Position numbers and translations under genes: made by a program. Shown one piece after another: positions 46,442-55,401 of a DNA stretch of 64,000 nucleotides. Within the stretch, counting starts at the first letter, position 1; each line of letters opens with the position of its first letter. The notes under the pieces were generated by a model that saw only the letters and a program-made list of their open reading frames with translations, had not been told where the DNA came from and did no database searches. The stretch lies in NCBI RefSeq assembly GCF_027460065.1, contig NZ_JAPYZZ010000001.1, forward strand, positions 624,864 through 688,863, given 5' to 3'. The DNA comes from Martinezella rhizogenes. GTDB lineage: Bacteria; Pseudomonadota; Alphaproteobacteria; Rhizobiales; Rhizobiaceae.

Positions 46442-46476
46442 CCGGCGGGTTTCACAACGATACCCGCCGGTTTTTA
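46442..46476 (+). terminator. Terminator between rpsO and pnp
   Basis: CCGGCGGGT (46442-46450) pairs with ACCCGCCGG (46462-46470), followed by TTTTTATA. Some read-through into pnp is likely, as in other rpsO-pnp operons. Confidence 0.8.
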
Positions 46477-46638
46477 TATCGGGCCTTTTGAAGGCCACAT
46501 GAGTTTCCGGGCGTTTGCCGCAGATGTGGCCCCCGGACGGATAAGGTAGAACCGGATGGGCCGGTGCCGCCTTTTCAACCGCAGACCTGTCATGGGGCAG
46601 GATTGCCGGATGCTTGCACCTGAAAAGCCTCCCGCTGT

Positions 46639-46683
46639 CTTGCCCGTGATTGCGTCGTTCTTTGCTCCCATAAGGCGGGCAAG
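46639..46683 (+). promoter_or_regulatory. pnp leader stem
   Basis: CTTGCCCG (46639-46646) pairs with CGGGCAAG (46676-46683), ending 7 bases before the AAGGA ribosome site of pnp. Long leader stems of this kind are cut by RNase III and used by PNPase for autocontrol in enterobacteria (family knowledge); the same role here is inference. Confidence 0.5.
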
Positions 46684-46701
46684 TACAAACAAGGACAAGA
46701 T

Positions 46702-48843
46702 ATGTTCAATAAACACTCCGTGGAAATCGAATGGGCAGGCCGCCCGCTGAAGCTCGAGACCGGCAAGGTTGCCCGTCAGGCTGACGGCGCCGTCATCGCA
46801 ACCTACGGCGAGACGATGGTTCTCGCGACCGTGGTTTCCGCAAAGTCTCCGAAGCCCGGCCAGGACTTCTTCCCGCTCACCGTCAACTACCAGGAAAAGA
46901 CCTACGCAGCCGGCAAGATCCCCGGTGGCTATTTCAAGCGCGAAGGTCGTCCTTCCGAAAAGGAAACACTGGTTTCCCGCCTGATCGACCGTCCGATCCG
47001 CCCGCTTTTCCCTGAAGGCTACAAGAACGACACGCAGGTTGTCGTCACGGTCATTCAGCACGATCTGGAAAATGATCCGGACGTCCTGTCGATGGTTGCC
47101 GCATCCGCAGCACTCACCCTGTCCGGCATTCCTTTCATGGGTCCGGTCGGCGGCGCGCGCGTTGGCTACATCAACGGCGAATACGTTCTGAACCCGCATC
47201 TCGATGAAATGGATGAATCGGTTCTGGACCTGGTTGTTGCCGGCACGCAGGACGCCGTTCTGATGGTGGAATCGGAAGCCAAGGAACTCAACGAAGACGT
47301 CATGCTCGGCGCCGTCATGTTCGGCCACAAGGGCTTCCAGCCGGTTATCGACGCGATCATCAAGCTCGCCGAAGTTGCCGCCAAGGAACCCCGCGAATTT
47401 GAACCGGAAGATTTCTCCGCGCTCGAAAACGAAATGCTGGCTCTGGCCGAAACCGAACTGCGCGCCGCCTACAAGATCACCGAAAAGGCTGCCCGTTACG
47501 CCGCCGTCGACGCCGTGAAGGCGAAGGTCAAGGCGCACTTCCTGCCGGAAGAAGGCGAAGCAAAGTACAGCCCCGAAGAAATCGGCGCCGTTTTCAAGCA
47601 TCTTCAGGCGAAAATCGTTCGCTGGAACGTTCTCGACACCAAGAGCCGCATCGATGGCCGCGACCTGTCGACCGTTCGCCCGATCGTTTCGGAAGTCGGC
47701 CTGCTGCCGCGCACGCACGGTTCGGCGCTCTTCACCCGCGGTGAGACCCAGGCGATCGTTGTTGCGACGCTCGGCACCGGCGAAGACGAACAGTATGTCG
47801 ATAGCCTCACCGGCATGTACAAGGAACGCTTCCTGCTGCATTACAACTTCCCGCCCTACTCGGTCGGTGAAACAGGCCGCATGGGCTCCCCGGGCCGTCG
47901 CGAAATCGGTCACGGCAAGCTCGCATGGCGCGCTATCCGTCCGATGCTGCCGACTGCGGAACAGTTCCCCTACACGCTGCGCGTCGTTTCCGAAATCACC
48001 GAATCCAACGGCTCCTCGTCGATGGCAACGGTTTGCGGCACCTCGCTTGCACTGATGGATGCCGGCGTTCCGCTGGCAAAGCCGGTTGCCGGTATCGCCA
48101 TGGGCCTTATCCTTGAAGGTGAACGCTTTGCGGTTCTCTCCGACATCCTCGGTGACGAAGACCACCTCGGCGACATGGACTTCAAGGTCGCCGGCACCGC
48201 CGACGGCATCACCTCGCTGCAGATGGACATCAAGATCGCCGGTATCACCGAAGAGATCATGAAGATCGCTCTGGAGCAGGCACAGGGTGGTCGCAAGCAC
48301 ATCCTCGGCGAAATGGCCAACGCCATCACCGAAAGCCGTGGCCAGCTCGGCGAATTTGCACCGCGCATCGAAGTCATGAACATTCCGGTCGACAAGATCC
48401 GTGAAGTCATCGGTTCGGGCGGCAAGGTCATTCGCGAAATCGTCGAAAAGACCGGCGCCAAGATCAACATCGAAGACGACGGCACCGTCAAGATCGCTTC
48501 GTCTTCCGGCAAGGAAATCGAAGCGGCCCGCAAGTGGATCCACTCGATCGTTGCGGAACCGGAAGTCGGCCAGATCTACGAAGGTACGGTCGTCAAGACC
48601 GCTGACTTCGGCGCTTTCGTCAACTTCTTCGGTGCCCGTGACGGCCTCGTCCACATCTCGCAGCTCGCTTCCGAGCGTGTCGCCAAGACCTCCGACGTCG
48701 TCAAGGAAGGCGACAAGGTCTGGGTCAAGCTGATGGGCTTCGATGAGCGCGGCAAGGTTCGCCTGTCCATGAAGGTTGTCGACCAGGCAACCGGCAAGGA
48801 AGTCGCTGCCGACAAGAAAGACGGCGAAGCCGCTGCCGAATAA
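46702..48843 (+). CDS. pnp: Polyribonucleotide nucleotidyltransferase (PNPase)
   Basis: A 713-aa 3'-5' phosphorolytic exoribonuclease and degradosome-type enzyme. Two RNase PH domains (about 1-230 and 310-545) flank a helical domain. The second contains '[17 protein letters not shown]' and '[18 protein letters not shown]'. A KH domain ('[34 protein letters not shown]', about 560-620) and an S1 domain ('[22 protein letters not shown]', about 622-690) follow. All parts are intact. Confidence 0.98.
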   Translation: MFNKHSVEIEWAGRPLKLETGKVARQADGAVIATYGETMVLATVVSAKSPKPGQDFFPLTVNYQEKTYAAGKIPGGYFKREGRPSEKETLVSRLIDRPIRPLFPEGYKNDTQVVVTVIQHDLENDPDVLSMVAASAALTLSGIPFMGPVGGARVGYINGEYVLNPHLDEMDESVLDLVVAGTQDAVLMVESEAKELNEDVMLGAVMFGHKGFQPVIDAIIKLAEVAAKEPREFEPEDFSALENEMLALAETELRAAYKITEKAARYAAVDAVKAKVKAHFLPEEGEAKYSPEEIGAVFKHLQAKIVRWNVLDTKSRIDGRDLSTVRPIVSEVGLLPRTHGSALFTRGETQAIVVATLGTGEDEQYVDSLTGMYKERFLLHYNFPPYSVGETGRMGSPGRREIGHGKLAWRAIRPMLPTAEQFPYTLRVVSEITESNGSSSMATVCGTSLALMDAGVPLAKPVAGIAMGLILEGERFAVLSDILGDEDHLGDMDFKVAGTADGITSLQMDIKIAGITEEIMKIALEQAQGGRKHILGEMANAITESRGQLGEFAPRIEVMNIPVDKIREVIGSGGKVIREIVEKTGAKINIEDDGTVKIASSSGKEIEAARKWIHSIVAEPEVGQIYEGTVVKTADFGAFVNFFGARDGLVHISQLASERVAKTSDVVKEGDKVWVKLMGFDERGKVRLSMKVVDQATGKEVAADKKDGEAAAE

Positions 48844-48866
48844 GGCCGCGTCGCCAGACCCTATCG

Positions 48867-48896
48867 AGGCGCGGGTTCTGCCCGCGCCTTTTTTTC
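48867..48896 (+). terminator. Terminator after pnp
   Basis: AGGCGCGGG pairs with CCCGCGCCT (48867-48889) around TTCTG, followed by a run of seven T. It ends the rpsO-pnp transcript. Confidence 0.92.
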
Positions 48897-48907
48897 GTTT
48901 TGTTATC

Positions 48908-48952
48908 GTTTGCCTTTTCGGGAAAACCGGTTTCCACTTTTCCCTGACAAAC
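48908..48952. repeat. Dispersed palindromic repeat, copy 3 (after pnp)
   Basis: GTTTG/CAAAC ends with a core GGGAAAACCGGTTTCCACTT close to that of the other copies. It is more degenerate at the arms. Confidence 0.5.
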
Positions 48953-48977
48953 GCCATCCTACCTTGAGGACGCTCCA

Positions 48978-49994
48978 ATGAGCCGTGACGCCGTGAAAAC
49001 CCTTTTCCATCCCTTCGCCTCGGACATGCTTGCCATGCCGAAAGAAGGCGAACGCGTTCTGTTTCTGGGAGCGGAAGCCGGTCCGCGGCTGGATGGCTTC
49101 GACGCGGAGATCGTCGCGGTTCAGCATCTTCGCCCGCTCTATCGCGCTCTTGAGGCTCAGGGCACAGAGGTCGCCCCAGACCTTTCTGGGGAAGATTACG
49201 ATGCGGCGCTGCTGCTGTGCGGCAAACACCGTGGCGAGAACGAAAACCGTGTCGCTGAAGCGCTTTCGCGCGTTAAGGCTGGCGGCTTGATCGTCGCTGC
49301 CGGATCGAAGGAAGATGGCATTGTGACGCTGCGCAAGACGCTGGCGAAGCTCGGCATCGAGTCGGAATCGACACCGAAATATCACGGCGTCGCAATCTGG
49401 TTCAAACGGCCGGAGGATGTCTCAGCCGCAGTCTCCAAGCTTGCCCAGAAGCCTGCGACGGTCGAGGGCCGCTTTACCGCCCTGCCCGGCATGTTCTCCC
49501 ATGATCGCGTGGATGACGGTTCGGAGCTTCTCGCATCGCGCCTGCCGACCGACTTTGACGGCAATGCCGCCGATTTTGGTGCGGGCTGGGGTTATCTCTC
49601 CATCATGCTGGCGGAAAAATCACCGCGCACGGCCCGTATCGATCTTTTCGAAGCGGACTGGAATGCGCTTGAGTTCGCCAAGACCAATCTCCTCGAAAAC
49701 AATCCGCGGCTGACGGCGCGCTTCTTCTGGCAGGATTTGGCGAACGAGCCGCCGAAGGAAAAATACGACCTCATCATCATGAATCCGCCTTTTCATGCAG
49801 CCGGGCAGGCGGCGGAACCGGCGCTTGGCCAGGCCTTCATCAAGGCTGCGGCGGGCGCGTTGCGCAGTGGCGGCAAGCTGCTGATGGTGGCCAATCGTGG
49901 CCTGCCCTATGAACCGGTTCTGGCTGCGGAATTCCGCACGACCGCCGAAGTGTGCCGCAACGCCCGCTTCAAGATTCTGAGCGCCCAGAAGTAA
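48978..49994 (+). CDS. Class I SAM-dependent methyltransferase, RsmC-like
   Basis: A 338-aa protein with the two-domain layout of RsmC (16S rRNA G1207 N2-methyltransferase): a degenerate N-terminal domain and an active C-terminal one. The SAM-binding region is 'ADFGAGWGYLSIMLAE' (about 197-212), and the N2-guanine motif is NPPFHAAG (about 264-271). The target could equally be another rRNA guanine, so I do not assign the gene name firmly. It is monocistronic, convergent with the AEC permease (5 bp between stops). Confidence 0.88.
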   Translation: MSRDAVKTLFHPFASDMLAMPKEGERVLFLGAEAGPRLDGFDAEIVAVQHLRPLYRALEAQGTEVAPDLSGEDYDAALLLCGKHRGENENRVAEALSRVKAGGLIVAAGSKEDGIVTLRKTLAKLGIESESTPKYHGVAIWFKRPEDVSAAVSKLAQKPATVEGRFTALPGMFSHDRVDDGSELLASRLPTDFDGNAADFGAGWGYLSIMLAEKSPRTARIDLFEADWNALEFAKTNLLENNPRLTARFFWQDLANEPPKEKYDLIIMNPPFHAAGQAAEPALGQAFIKAAAGALRSGGKLLMVANRGLPYEPVLAAEFRTTAEVCRNARFKILSAQK

Positions 49995-49999
49995 TCAAA

Positions 50000-50944
50000 T
50001 CAGCTGAGCAGCCAGGCCCATAGCGACACGGACAAAACGCCGGTCGCTGTGGAAATGCTGATGGTGGAGGCCGCGACACTGTGGCCGATACCGAAGCGGT
50101 TGGCGATCAACCAGGCATTCACGCCGGTCGGCACCGACGAGGTGAGCACGAGCGCCGCCGTCCATTCGCGGCTGAGGCCGAGCACGTGGCCCATGGCCCA
50201 GACGCAGGCGGGCAGAAGCAGCAGCTTGAACACGGTCATGGTGACGGCAATGCCCATATTGCCGCGAATGGTGTATTTCGTCAGCGCCATGCCGAGTGAG
50301 ATAAGAGCCGCCGGCCCCGCCATTGAGGCGATCTGGTCGACCACGGTTTTCAAAATGGGTGTCAGCGCCACGCCGGAAACATTGGTCGAAAGCCCGATGG
50401 CAAGTCCGATCACCAGCGGATTGGTGACGAGATTACGGCCCACCTGTTTAAAGACCGAAGCCATGCCACGCTTTTCGCCACCGACCGCCTTGTGTGTGGC
50501 ATTTTCCATCAGGATGGTGCCGGCGATCATCATGACCGGCAAATGGATGGCGAGCAGGATGGCGAGAGCGACCAGCCCCTCATCCCCCACCGAACGCCCG
50601 ACCAGCGGCAGACCGATGAAGATATTATTCGCGAAAGCCGAGGAAATGCCGGCGATGACGGCGATGCGCACATCCTGCTTGAAGACATAACGGGTGACGA
50701 TATGCCCGACCGTCCAGGTGACGGCCACGCCGGCGAAATAGGTGATCCAAAGGCGAAAGGGCGATGCGCCATGAAAATTCGCCTCCGCTAGCGTGCGGAA
50801 GATCAATGTCGGCACCGCGATCTTGAACACGAAGTCGCTCAGGATATCGCCGGCATCCGCCCTGAACAGGCCGGCCTTGACGGTCAACCAGCCGATCAGG
50901 ATGAGAATGAAAATCGGGGCGACGTTCGCGGCAACGGCAGACAT
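50000..50944 (-). CDS. AEC family transporter (auxin efflux carrier superfamily)
   Basis: A 314-aa membrane protein with about ten helices in two five-helix halves. Family cues are 'FILILIGWLTVKAGLFRADAGDILSDFVFKIAVPTLIFRTLA' at the N-terminus and 'SSVPTGVNAWLIANRFG' near the C-terminus. Bacterial members export or import malate, malonate or related acids, so a carboxylate is a reasonable guess. No neighbouring metabolic gene points to the substrate. Confidence 0.88.
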   Translation of the reverse strand: MSAVAANVAPIFILILIGWLTVKAGLFRADAGDILSDFVFKIAVPTLIFRTLAEANFHGASPFRLWITYFAGVAVTWTVGHIVTRYVFKQDVRIAVIAGISSAFANNIFIGLPLVGRSVGDEGLVALAILLAIHLPVMMIAGTILMENATHKAVGGEKRGMASVFKQVGRNLVTNPLVIGLAIGLSTNVSGVALTPILKTVVDQIASMAGPAALISLGMALTKYTIRGNMGIAVTMTVFKLLLLPACVWAMGHVLGLSREWTAALVLTSSVPTGVNAWLIANRFGIGHSVAASTISISTATGVLSVSLWAWLLS

Positions 50945-51139
50945 GGAGGAAAAGCTTTCGCGGCTTTTGCGGGAGATACTCCGCTTTAGAGCCTTTTGCG
51001 CGGGAATGGAATCGCGAATACGCTTTCACTCTTTGTTTTCATCAAATGAGGCGTGCCGGAGGGAAGGAACTTTGAGAGCCATGGGCAGAACCGCCGCTCA
51101 CCGCCCACGCGATGCCGCAAGCTGGAACGTCCCCCCCCA

Positions 51140-51174
51140 AAAAAAAGAAAAAGCGGGGTCACCCCCGCCTTTTA
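51140..51174 (-). terminator. Terminator of the second TDVLA micro-ORF
   Basis: On the minus strand AAAAGGCGGGG pairs with CCCCGCTTTT (one bulge) around a loop that contains the micro-ORF stop codon, followed by a TTCTTTTTTTT run. Confidence 0.75.
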
Positions 51175-51257
51175 TGTCCGTTAAATGCCGCCAGTACATC
51201 CGTGGCGGAGATAACGGTTGAGCCAGAAGACCTCATGTCTTCTATTTCGGTACGCAT
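51159..51257 (-). CDS. 32-codon micro-ORF with TDVLA motif
   Basis: ATG at 51257 with AAAAGG about 8 bases upstream. The product begins MRTEIEDMRSSGSTVISATD, continues VLAAFNGHKRRG and stops in the loop of an intrinsic terminator. The segment 51190-51205 is identical over 16 bases, and in frame, to part of the micro-ORF at 22784-22903, giving the shared peptide pattern TDVLA...NG.K. It has its own terminator and is separated from the AEC permease downstream by about 200 bp, so it is likely an independent short transcript. Coding status is unproven. The flanking sequences 50945-51139 and 51258-51317 contain nothing else I can recognise. Confidence 0.5.
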   Translation of the reverse strand: MRTEIEDMRSSGSTVISATDVLAAFNGHKRRG

Positions 51258-51317
51258 ACACACACCTTTTGCTCTGATCGGAGTAATAGCTTAACCACAT
51301 TACAGACAAATGACGCG

Positions 51318-51346
51318 CTTGCGCCTGTCGTTGAGAACCGCATATT
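51318..51346 (+). promoter_or_regulatory. Probable promoter of the adenosine-kinase-like gene
   Basis: CTTGCG (51318-51323), 17 bp and CATATT (51341-51346), about 80 bp before the kinase start. Confidence 0.5.
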
Positions 51347-51428
51347 TTCTCTTTGGGCTTTTCTTGCGGCCAGAAATGTTTAAGACCATTCGAAAAAAAG
51401 CACACCCCGTGCGAACCGGATAGGGCCT

Positions 51429-52421
51429 ATGACGAAATTCGACGTACTGACTGTCGGCAACGCCATCGTCGACATCATCTCCCGCTGCGACGACCGCTTT
51501 CTCAGCGACAATGCCATTACCAAAGGTGCGATGAACCTGATCGACGCGGAACGCGCCGAACTGCTTTATTCGCTGATGGGACCGGCGCTCGAAGCCTCCG
51601 GCGGCAGCGCGGGCAACACGGCGGCGGGCGTTGCGAATTTCGGCGGCAAAGCCGCTTACTTCGGCAAGGTGGCCGAAGACCAGCTCGGTGAAATCTTCCA
51701 GCACGATATCCGGGCCCAGGGCGTCTATTTCGAAACCAAGCCGGAAGGCACATTCCCGCCGACCGCGCGTTCGATGATCTTCGTGACCGAAGACGGCGAA
51801 CGCTCGATGAATACCTATCTCGGCGCCTGCGTCGATCTCGGCCCGGAAGATGTGGAAGACGACGTCGTGGCTGAGACCAAGGTCACCTATTTCGAAGGTT
51901 ACCTGTGGGATCCGCCGCGCGCCAAGGATGCCATTCGCGAATGTGCCCGCATTGCCCATGAAAACGGCCGCGAAGTCTCCATGACGCTCTCCGACAGCTT
52001 CTGCGTCGGCCGCTATCGCGACGAGTTTCTGGACCTGATGCGGTCCGGCACGGTGGACATCGTCTTCGCTAACAAGCAGGAAGCGCTTTCGCTTTACGAA
52101 ACCGACGATTTCGAACTGGCGTTGACCAAAATCGCCGCCGATTGCAAGATCGCCGCGGTGACGATGAGCGAAGAAGGCGCCGTCATCCTGCGCGGCACTG
52201 AGCGCGTGAAGGTAGAAGCCTATCCCGTACATGACGTGGTCGATACGACGGGTGCGGGCGATCTTTTCGCCGCAGGGTTCCTGTTCGGTTATACGCAGGA
52301 CCGTTCGCTTGAAGATTGCGGCAAACTCGGCTGCCTTGCAGCAGCTGCCGTCATTCAGCAGGTCGGGCCACGCCCCATGTCATCGCTGAAGGCGCTGGGC
52401 AAAAAACACGGCCTTATTTAA
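51429..52421 (+). CDS. PfkB-family carbohydrate kinase, adenosine kinase-like
   Basis: A 330-aa ribokinase-fold kinase. Substrate side: 'ALEASGGSAGNTAAGVANFGGKAAYFGKVAEDQLG'. Anion-hole and catalytic base: 'DVVDTTGAGDLFAAGFLFG' (about 272-290). The N-terminus 'FDVLTVGNAIVDIISRCDDRFL' and the absence of a phosphofructokinase-type lid pattern match rhizobial adenosine kinases. Inosine/guanosine kinase or another sugar kinase remains possible. The last 8 bp overlap the convergent SH3-protein gene. Confidence 0.85.
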   Translation: MTKFDVLTVGNAIVDIISRCDDRFLSDNAITKGAMNLIDAERAELLYSLMGPALEASGGSAGNTAAGVANFGGKAAYFGKVAEDQLGEIFQHDIRAQGVYFETKPEGTFPPTARSMIFVTEDGERSMNTYLGACVDLGPEDVEDDVVAETKVTYFEGYLWDPPRAKDAIRECARIAHENGREVSMTLSDSFCVGRYRDEFLDLMRSGTVDIVFANKQEALSLYETDDFELALTKIAADCKIAAVTMSEEGAVILRGTERVKVEAYPVHDVVDTTGAGDLFAAGFLFGYTQDRSLEDCGKLGCLAAAAVIQQVGPRPMSSLKALGKKHGLI

Positions 52422-52953
52422 AGGCTTCGCCGGGGTAAGCGCCCCAGATTTCCCCTTGGGATACCCAACCCGAGGCCTGACCGGCCTCGGCACGGCACCA
52501 GTCTCCGTTGCATTCGCCGATCCGGAAGACGACGCCCGGCTCCAGCCGAGCGGTAACGGCAGCGCCAGACTGTGCCTCACGGCGCATGTTCACATAGACT
52601 TCCTTGCCCTTGCCGCGCATCCACGGGGCGGCGACAGCTGTGCGCTCGCCTGAGAGCAGGGCCTGATTGACCCAGCCTTCCGTGCCGTCGGCATCGCGGA
52701 TGCGCCGCCAGTTTTCATATTCCTGGATGATTTCCACCGGCATTCCCGATTTCAGATACATCCAAGACACGGCATAATCCGTGCTGGGGCCGATGCGCAT
52801 GTTGACGCGCTTGGATTTCAGACTGACGAAACGCGGCAGCGGCAGGCCGCTTGCGCCCTTGGCCGCACCCTGCGCCATGGCTTCTCCCGCCGCACCGAGG
52901 AGGCAGAGAGACAATGCAATGCAAACGATAGAAACCACACTGCGCATGCCCAT
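52414..52953 (-). CDS. Secreted SH3-domain protein
   Basis: A 179-aa periplasmic protein. The start at 52953 (MGMRSVVSIVCIALSLCLLG) gives a clear signal peptide ending near AMAQ; longer in-frame readings do not. Two bacterial SH3 repeats follow: 'FVSLKSKRVNMRIGPSTDYAVSWMYLKSGMPVEIIQEYENWRRIRDADGTEGWV' and 'EVYVNMRREAQSGAAVTARLEPGVVFRIGECNGDWCRAEAGQASGWV'. Such proteins bind peptidoglycan peptides or partner proteins; the specific role is unknown. Confidence 0.88.
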   Translation of the reverse strand: MGMRSVVSIVCIALSLCLLGAAGEAMAQGAAKGASGLPLPRFVSLKSKRVNMRIGPSTDYAVSWMYLKSGMPVEIIQEYENWRRIRDADGTEGWVNQALLSGERTAVAAPWMRGKGKEVYVNMRREAQSGAAVTARLEPGVVFRIGECNGDWCRAEAGQASGWVSQGEIWGAYPGEAFK

Positions 52954-53127
52954 TTCCGTTTCCCGCCTTCTGCAAACCGGATGATATTTAAGGAGGCGCG
53001 TTTCCACATGCCTCAAGCCGCGGCGAGTTTTATTTGTCTTCGCCGGTGGGTCTGGTAGAAACGCCCTGATTGAAAGAAATTATCGCTCTTTCTGGTTAAT
53101 GACTTCTGAACAAGGCAGCGGCAAACG

Positions 53128-54132
53128 ATGACCCACAAGAAGAGACCGACAGTCTATATCACCCGCAAATTGCCTGACGTCGTCGAGACCAGAATGCGCG
53201 AGCTCTTCGATGCGGAACTGAATATCGATGACAGCCCGCGCAGCGAGGAAGAGCTTGTCGCCGCCATGCAACGGGTGGACGTGCTGGTGCCGACCGTGAC
53301 CGACCGCATCACCGCCGCCATGATAGAGAAGGCGGGGCCGCAGCTGAAGCTGATCGCCAGCTTTTCCAACGGCATCGACCATGTGGATGTCGATGCGGCA
53401 GCGCGGAAGGGCATCACCGTCACCAACACGCCGAATGTACTGACCGAGGACAGCGCCGATATCACCATGGCGCTGGTGCTGGCCGTACCGCGCCGCATGA
53501 TCGAGGGCACGCGCGTGCTCGCCAATGGCGCCGATGAGTGGCTGGGCTGGTCTCCGACCTGGATGCTCGGACGCCGCATTTCCGGCAAGCGTATCGGCAT
53601 TGTCGGCATGGGCCGCATCGGAACGGCGGTTGCGCGGCGCGCCAAGGCTTTCGGCCTTTCCATTCATTATCACAACCGCAAACGCGTCAATCCGGCGACG
53701 GAGGCGGAGCTTGAGGCAACCTATTGGGACAGCCTCGACCAGATGCTGGCGCGTGTGGATATCGTATCCGTCAATTGCCCTTCGACACCGGCGACCTATC
53801 ACCTGATCTCGGCACGGCGGCTGGCGCTGATGCAGCCGACCAGCTACATCGTCAACACGGCGCGCGGTGATATCATCGACGAGGCGGCCATGATCCAGTG
53901 CCTGCGCGAGGGCAGGATCGCCGGCGCGGGACTCGATGTCTATGAAAATGAGCCTGCCGTAAACCCCAAGCTCATCAAACTCGCCAAGGAAGGCAAGGTC
54001 GTGCTGCTGCCGCATATGGGCTCGGCAACGATTGAAGGCCGCATCGAAATGGGTGACAAGGTCATCATCAATATTCGCACGCTGTTCGACGGGCACCGCC
54101 CACCGAACCGGGTGCTTCCGGGGCGGAACTGA
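53128..54132 (+). CDS. D-2-hydroxyacid dehydrogenase (glyoxylate/hydroxypyruvate reductase type)
   Basis: A 334-aa NAD(P)-dependent dehydrogenase. Rossmann motif VGMGRIGTAVARR (about 154-166). Catalytic Arg lies in NTARGDIID, Glu in 'YENEPAVNP' and His in 'LLPHMGSAT'. The substrate loop is 'IASFSNGIDHVD'. It resembles GhrB-like and formate dehydrogenase-like members acting on glyoxylate or hydroxypyruvate; the specific 2-oxoacid cannot be fixed from sequence. GNAT-moeB are convergent downstream. Confidence 0.92.
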   Translation: MTHKKRPTVYITRKLPDVVETRMRELFDAELNIDDSPRSEEELVAAMQRVDVLVPTVTDRITAAMIEKAGPQLKLIASFSNGIDHVDVDAAARKGITVTNTPNVLTEDSADITMALVLAVPRRMIEGTRVLANGADEWLGWSPTWMLGRRISGKRIGIVGMGRIGTAVARRAKAFGLSIHYHNRKRVNPATEAELEATYWDSLDQMLARVDIVSVNCPSTPATYHLISARRLALMQPTSYIVNTARGDIIDEAAMIQCLREGRIAGAGLDVYENEPAVNPKLIKLAKEGKVVLLPHMGSATIEGRIEMGDKVIINIRTLFDGHRPPNRVLPGRN

Positions 54133-54138
54133 GCGGTT

Positions 54139-54615
54139 TCAGCCGAGGAATTTGGTCATTTCGATTGAGGTCGTGCGATCATAGCCCGCATGGGCGTTTT
54201 CCGCGGTCTTGACGAAACCCCAGGCGGCGAACGTCGCATGGTTGGCGAGAAGCTCGATGCGCGTTTCCAGCCTGAGCGCCGGCAGCGCCAGTTCCCGAGC
54301 CAGCGCTTCGGCCTGCAGAAGAAGCAGCTTGCCGATGCCCTTTCCCTGCGCTTTCGGGGAAACGCAGAGCTTGCCGACATAAAGCGAAGCCGGCGGTTCG
54401 GGCCGGCAAAACAGGCAACCCAGCAGTTCATCGCCATCTTGCACCACGAAAGCGACCTCCACCCTTGCCTTTTCGGCGAGATTTTCGAGAGTAAGGCGAT
54501 GGGCCGAAGATGGTGGGTCGATGACACCATCCATATAAGCGAAGGACGCCATGATGAGCGCCAGCAAATCCTGCCAGCGGTCGAATTCCTCGCCGATCTT
54601 CACGATCTCGATCAT
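54139..54615 (-). CDS. GNAT family N-acetyltransferase
   Basis: A 158-aa acyltransferase. The acetyl-CoA motif A reads 'LYVGKLCVSPKAQGKGIGKLLLLQAEALARELALPALRLETR', and the region before it is 'VAFVVQDGDELLGCLF'. The substrate is unknown. Its start overlaps the moeB stop by 4 bp (ATGA), so it is translationally coupled downstream of moeB, though a functional link is not evident. Confidence 0.92.
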   Translation of the reverse strand: MIEIVKIGEEFDRWQDLLALIMASFAYMDGVIDPPSSAHRLTLENLAEKARVEVAFVVQDGDELLGCLFCRPEPPASLYVGKLCVSPKAQGKGIGKLLLLQAEALARELALPALRLETRIELLANHATFAAWGFVKTAENAHAGYDRTTSIEMTKFLG

Positions 54616-55379
54616 GGTTTCCTGCCCGCCGCCCGACGTTTGTATCGCACCGTTTCGAAACGCGCTGCCAGCGCATTATAGAGGAGCAGGCGTCCAACGA
54701 GCGGCTCACCGGCACCGGTGATCACCTTGATTGCTTCCATCGCCATCAGCGTACCGATCACGCCGGTCAGCGCGCCGACAATGCCCGTTTCCGCGCAATT
54801 CGGTATCAGCCCCTGCGGCGGCGGCTCCGGAAACAGATCGCGATAACCGGGAAAAAAATTGCCGTCAGGCCCAGTTTCATAGGGTTTCAGGACCGTGACC
54901 GAACCATCGAAACGGCCGACGGCGCCCGTGACCAGCGGTCTTTTTGCGGCCTCTGAGGCGTCCGCCGCGGCGTAACGTGTATCGAAGTTGTCCGAACCAT
55001 CGATTAGCAGATCGAAGGATGGCAGATGGTCATGCGCCCAGACCTGCGAGAAGCGTTCTTCATACACAAGCGTGCGGACATGCGGATTGAGCCGGGCAAT
55101 GGTCTTGCGGGCACTTTCCGTTTTCAACTCGCCAATGGTGCCGGTATCGTGGATCACCTGCCGCTGGAGATTGGACAGGGAGACCACATCATCATCGATC
55201 ATGCCGAGCGTGCCGACACCGGCGGCGGCGAGATATTGAAGAACGGGCGCACCGAGACCGCCGGCACCTATCACCAGCACCCGCGCCGCTTTCAGCCGTT
55301 GCTGGCCGGTGCCACCGATTTCCGGTAGCAGGATGTGACGCTTATAACGCTCTATTTCTTCCGGGCTCAGCGGGTCCAT
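54612..55379 (-). CDS. moeB: MoeB/ThiF-type sulfur-carrier adenylyltransferase
   Basis: A 255-aa E1-like enzyme that adenylates the C-terminus of a small sulfur carrier (MoaD or ThiS). It opens 'MDPLSPEEIERYKRHILLPEIGG' (start at 55379, GGAG upstream), with the ATP loop VLVIGAGGLGAPVLQYLAAAG and 'DDDVVSLSNLQRQVIHDTGTIG'. The CxxC zinc ligands typical of MoeB are not apparent, and there is no rhodanese domain, so ThiF or HesA function is also possible. It follows recF by 22 bp. Confidence 0.85.
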   Translation of the reverse strand: MDPLSPEEIERYKRHILLPEIGGTGQQRLKAARVLVIGAGGLGAPVLQYLAAAGVGTLGMIDDDVVSLSNLQRQVIHDTGTIGELKTESARKTIARLNPHVRTLVYEERFSQVWAHDHLPSFDLLIDGSDNFDTRYAAADASEAAKRPLVTGAVGRFDGSVTVLKPYETGPDGNFFPGYRDLFPEPPPQGLIPNCAETGIVGALTGVIGTLMAMEAIKVITGAGEPLVGRLLLYNALAARFETVRYKRRAAGRKP

Positions 55380-55401
55380 GCCGTACTCCGTTTCTCTGCC
55401 G

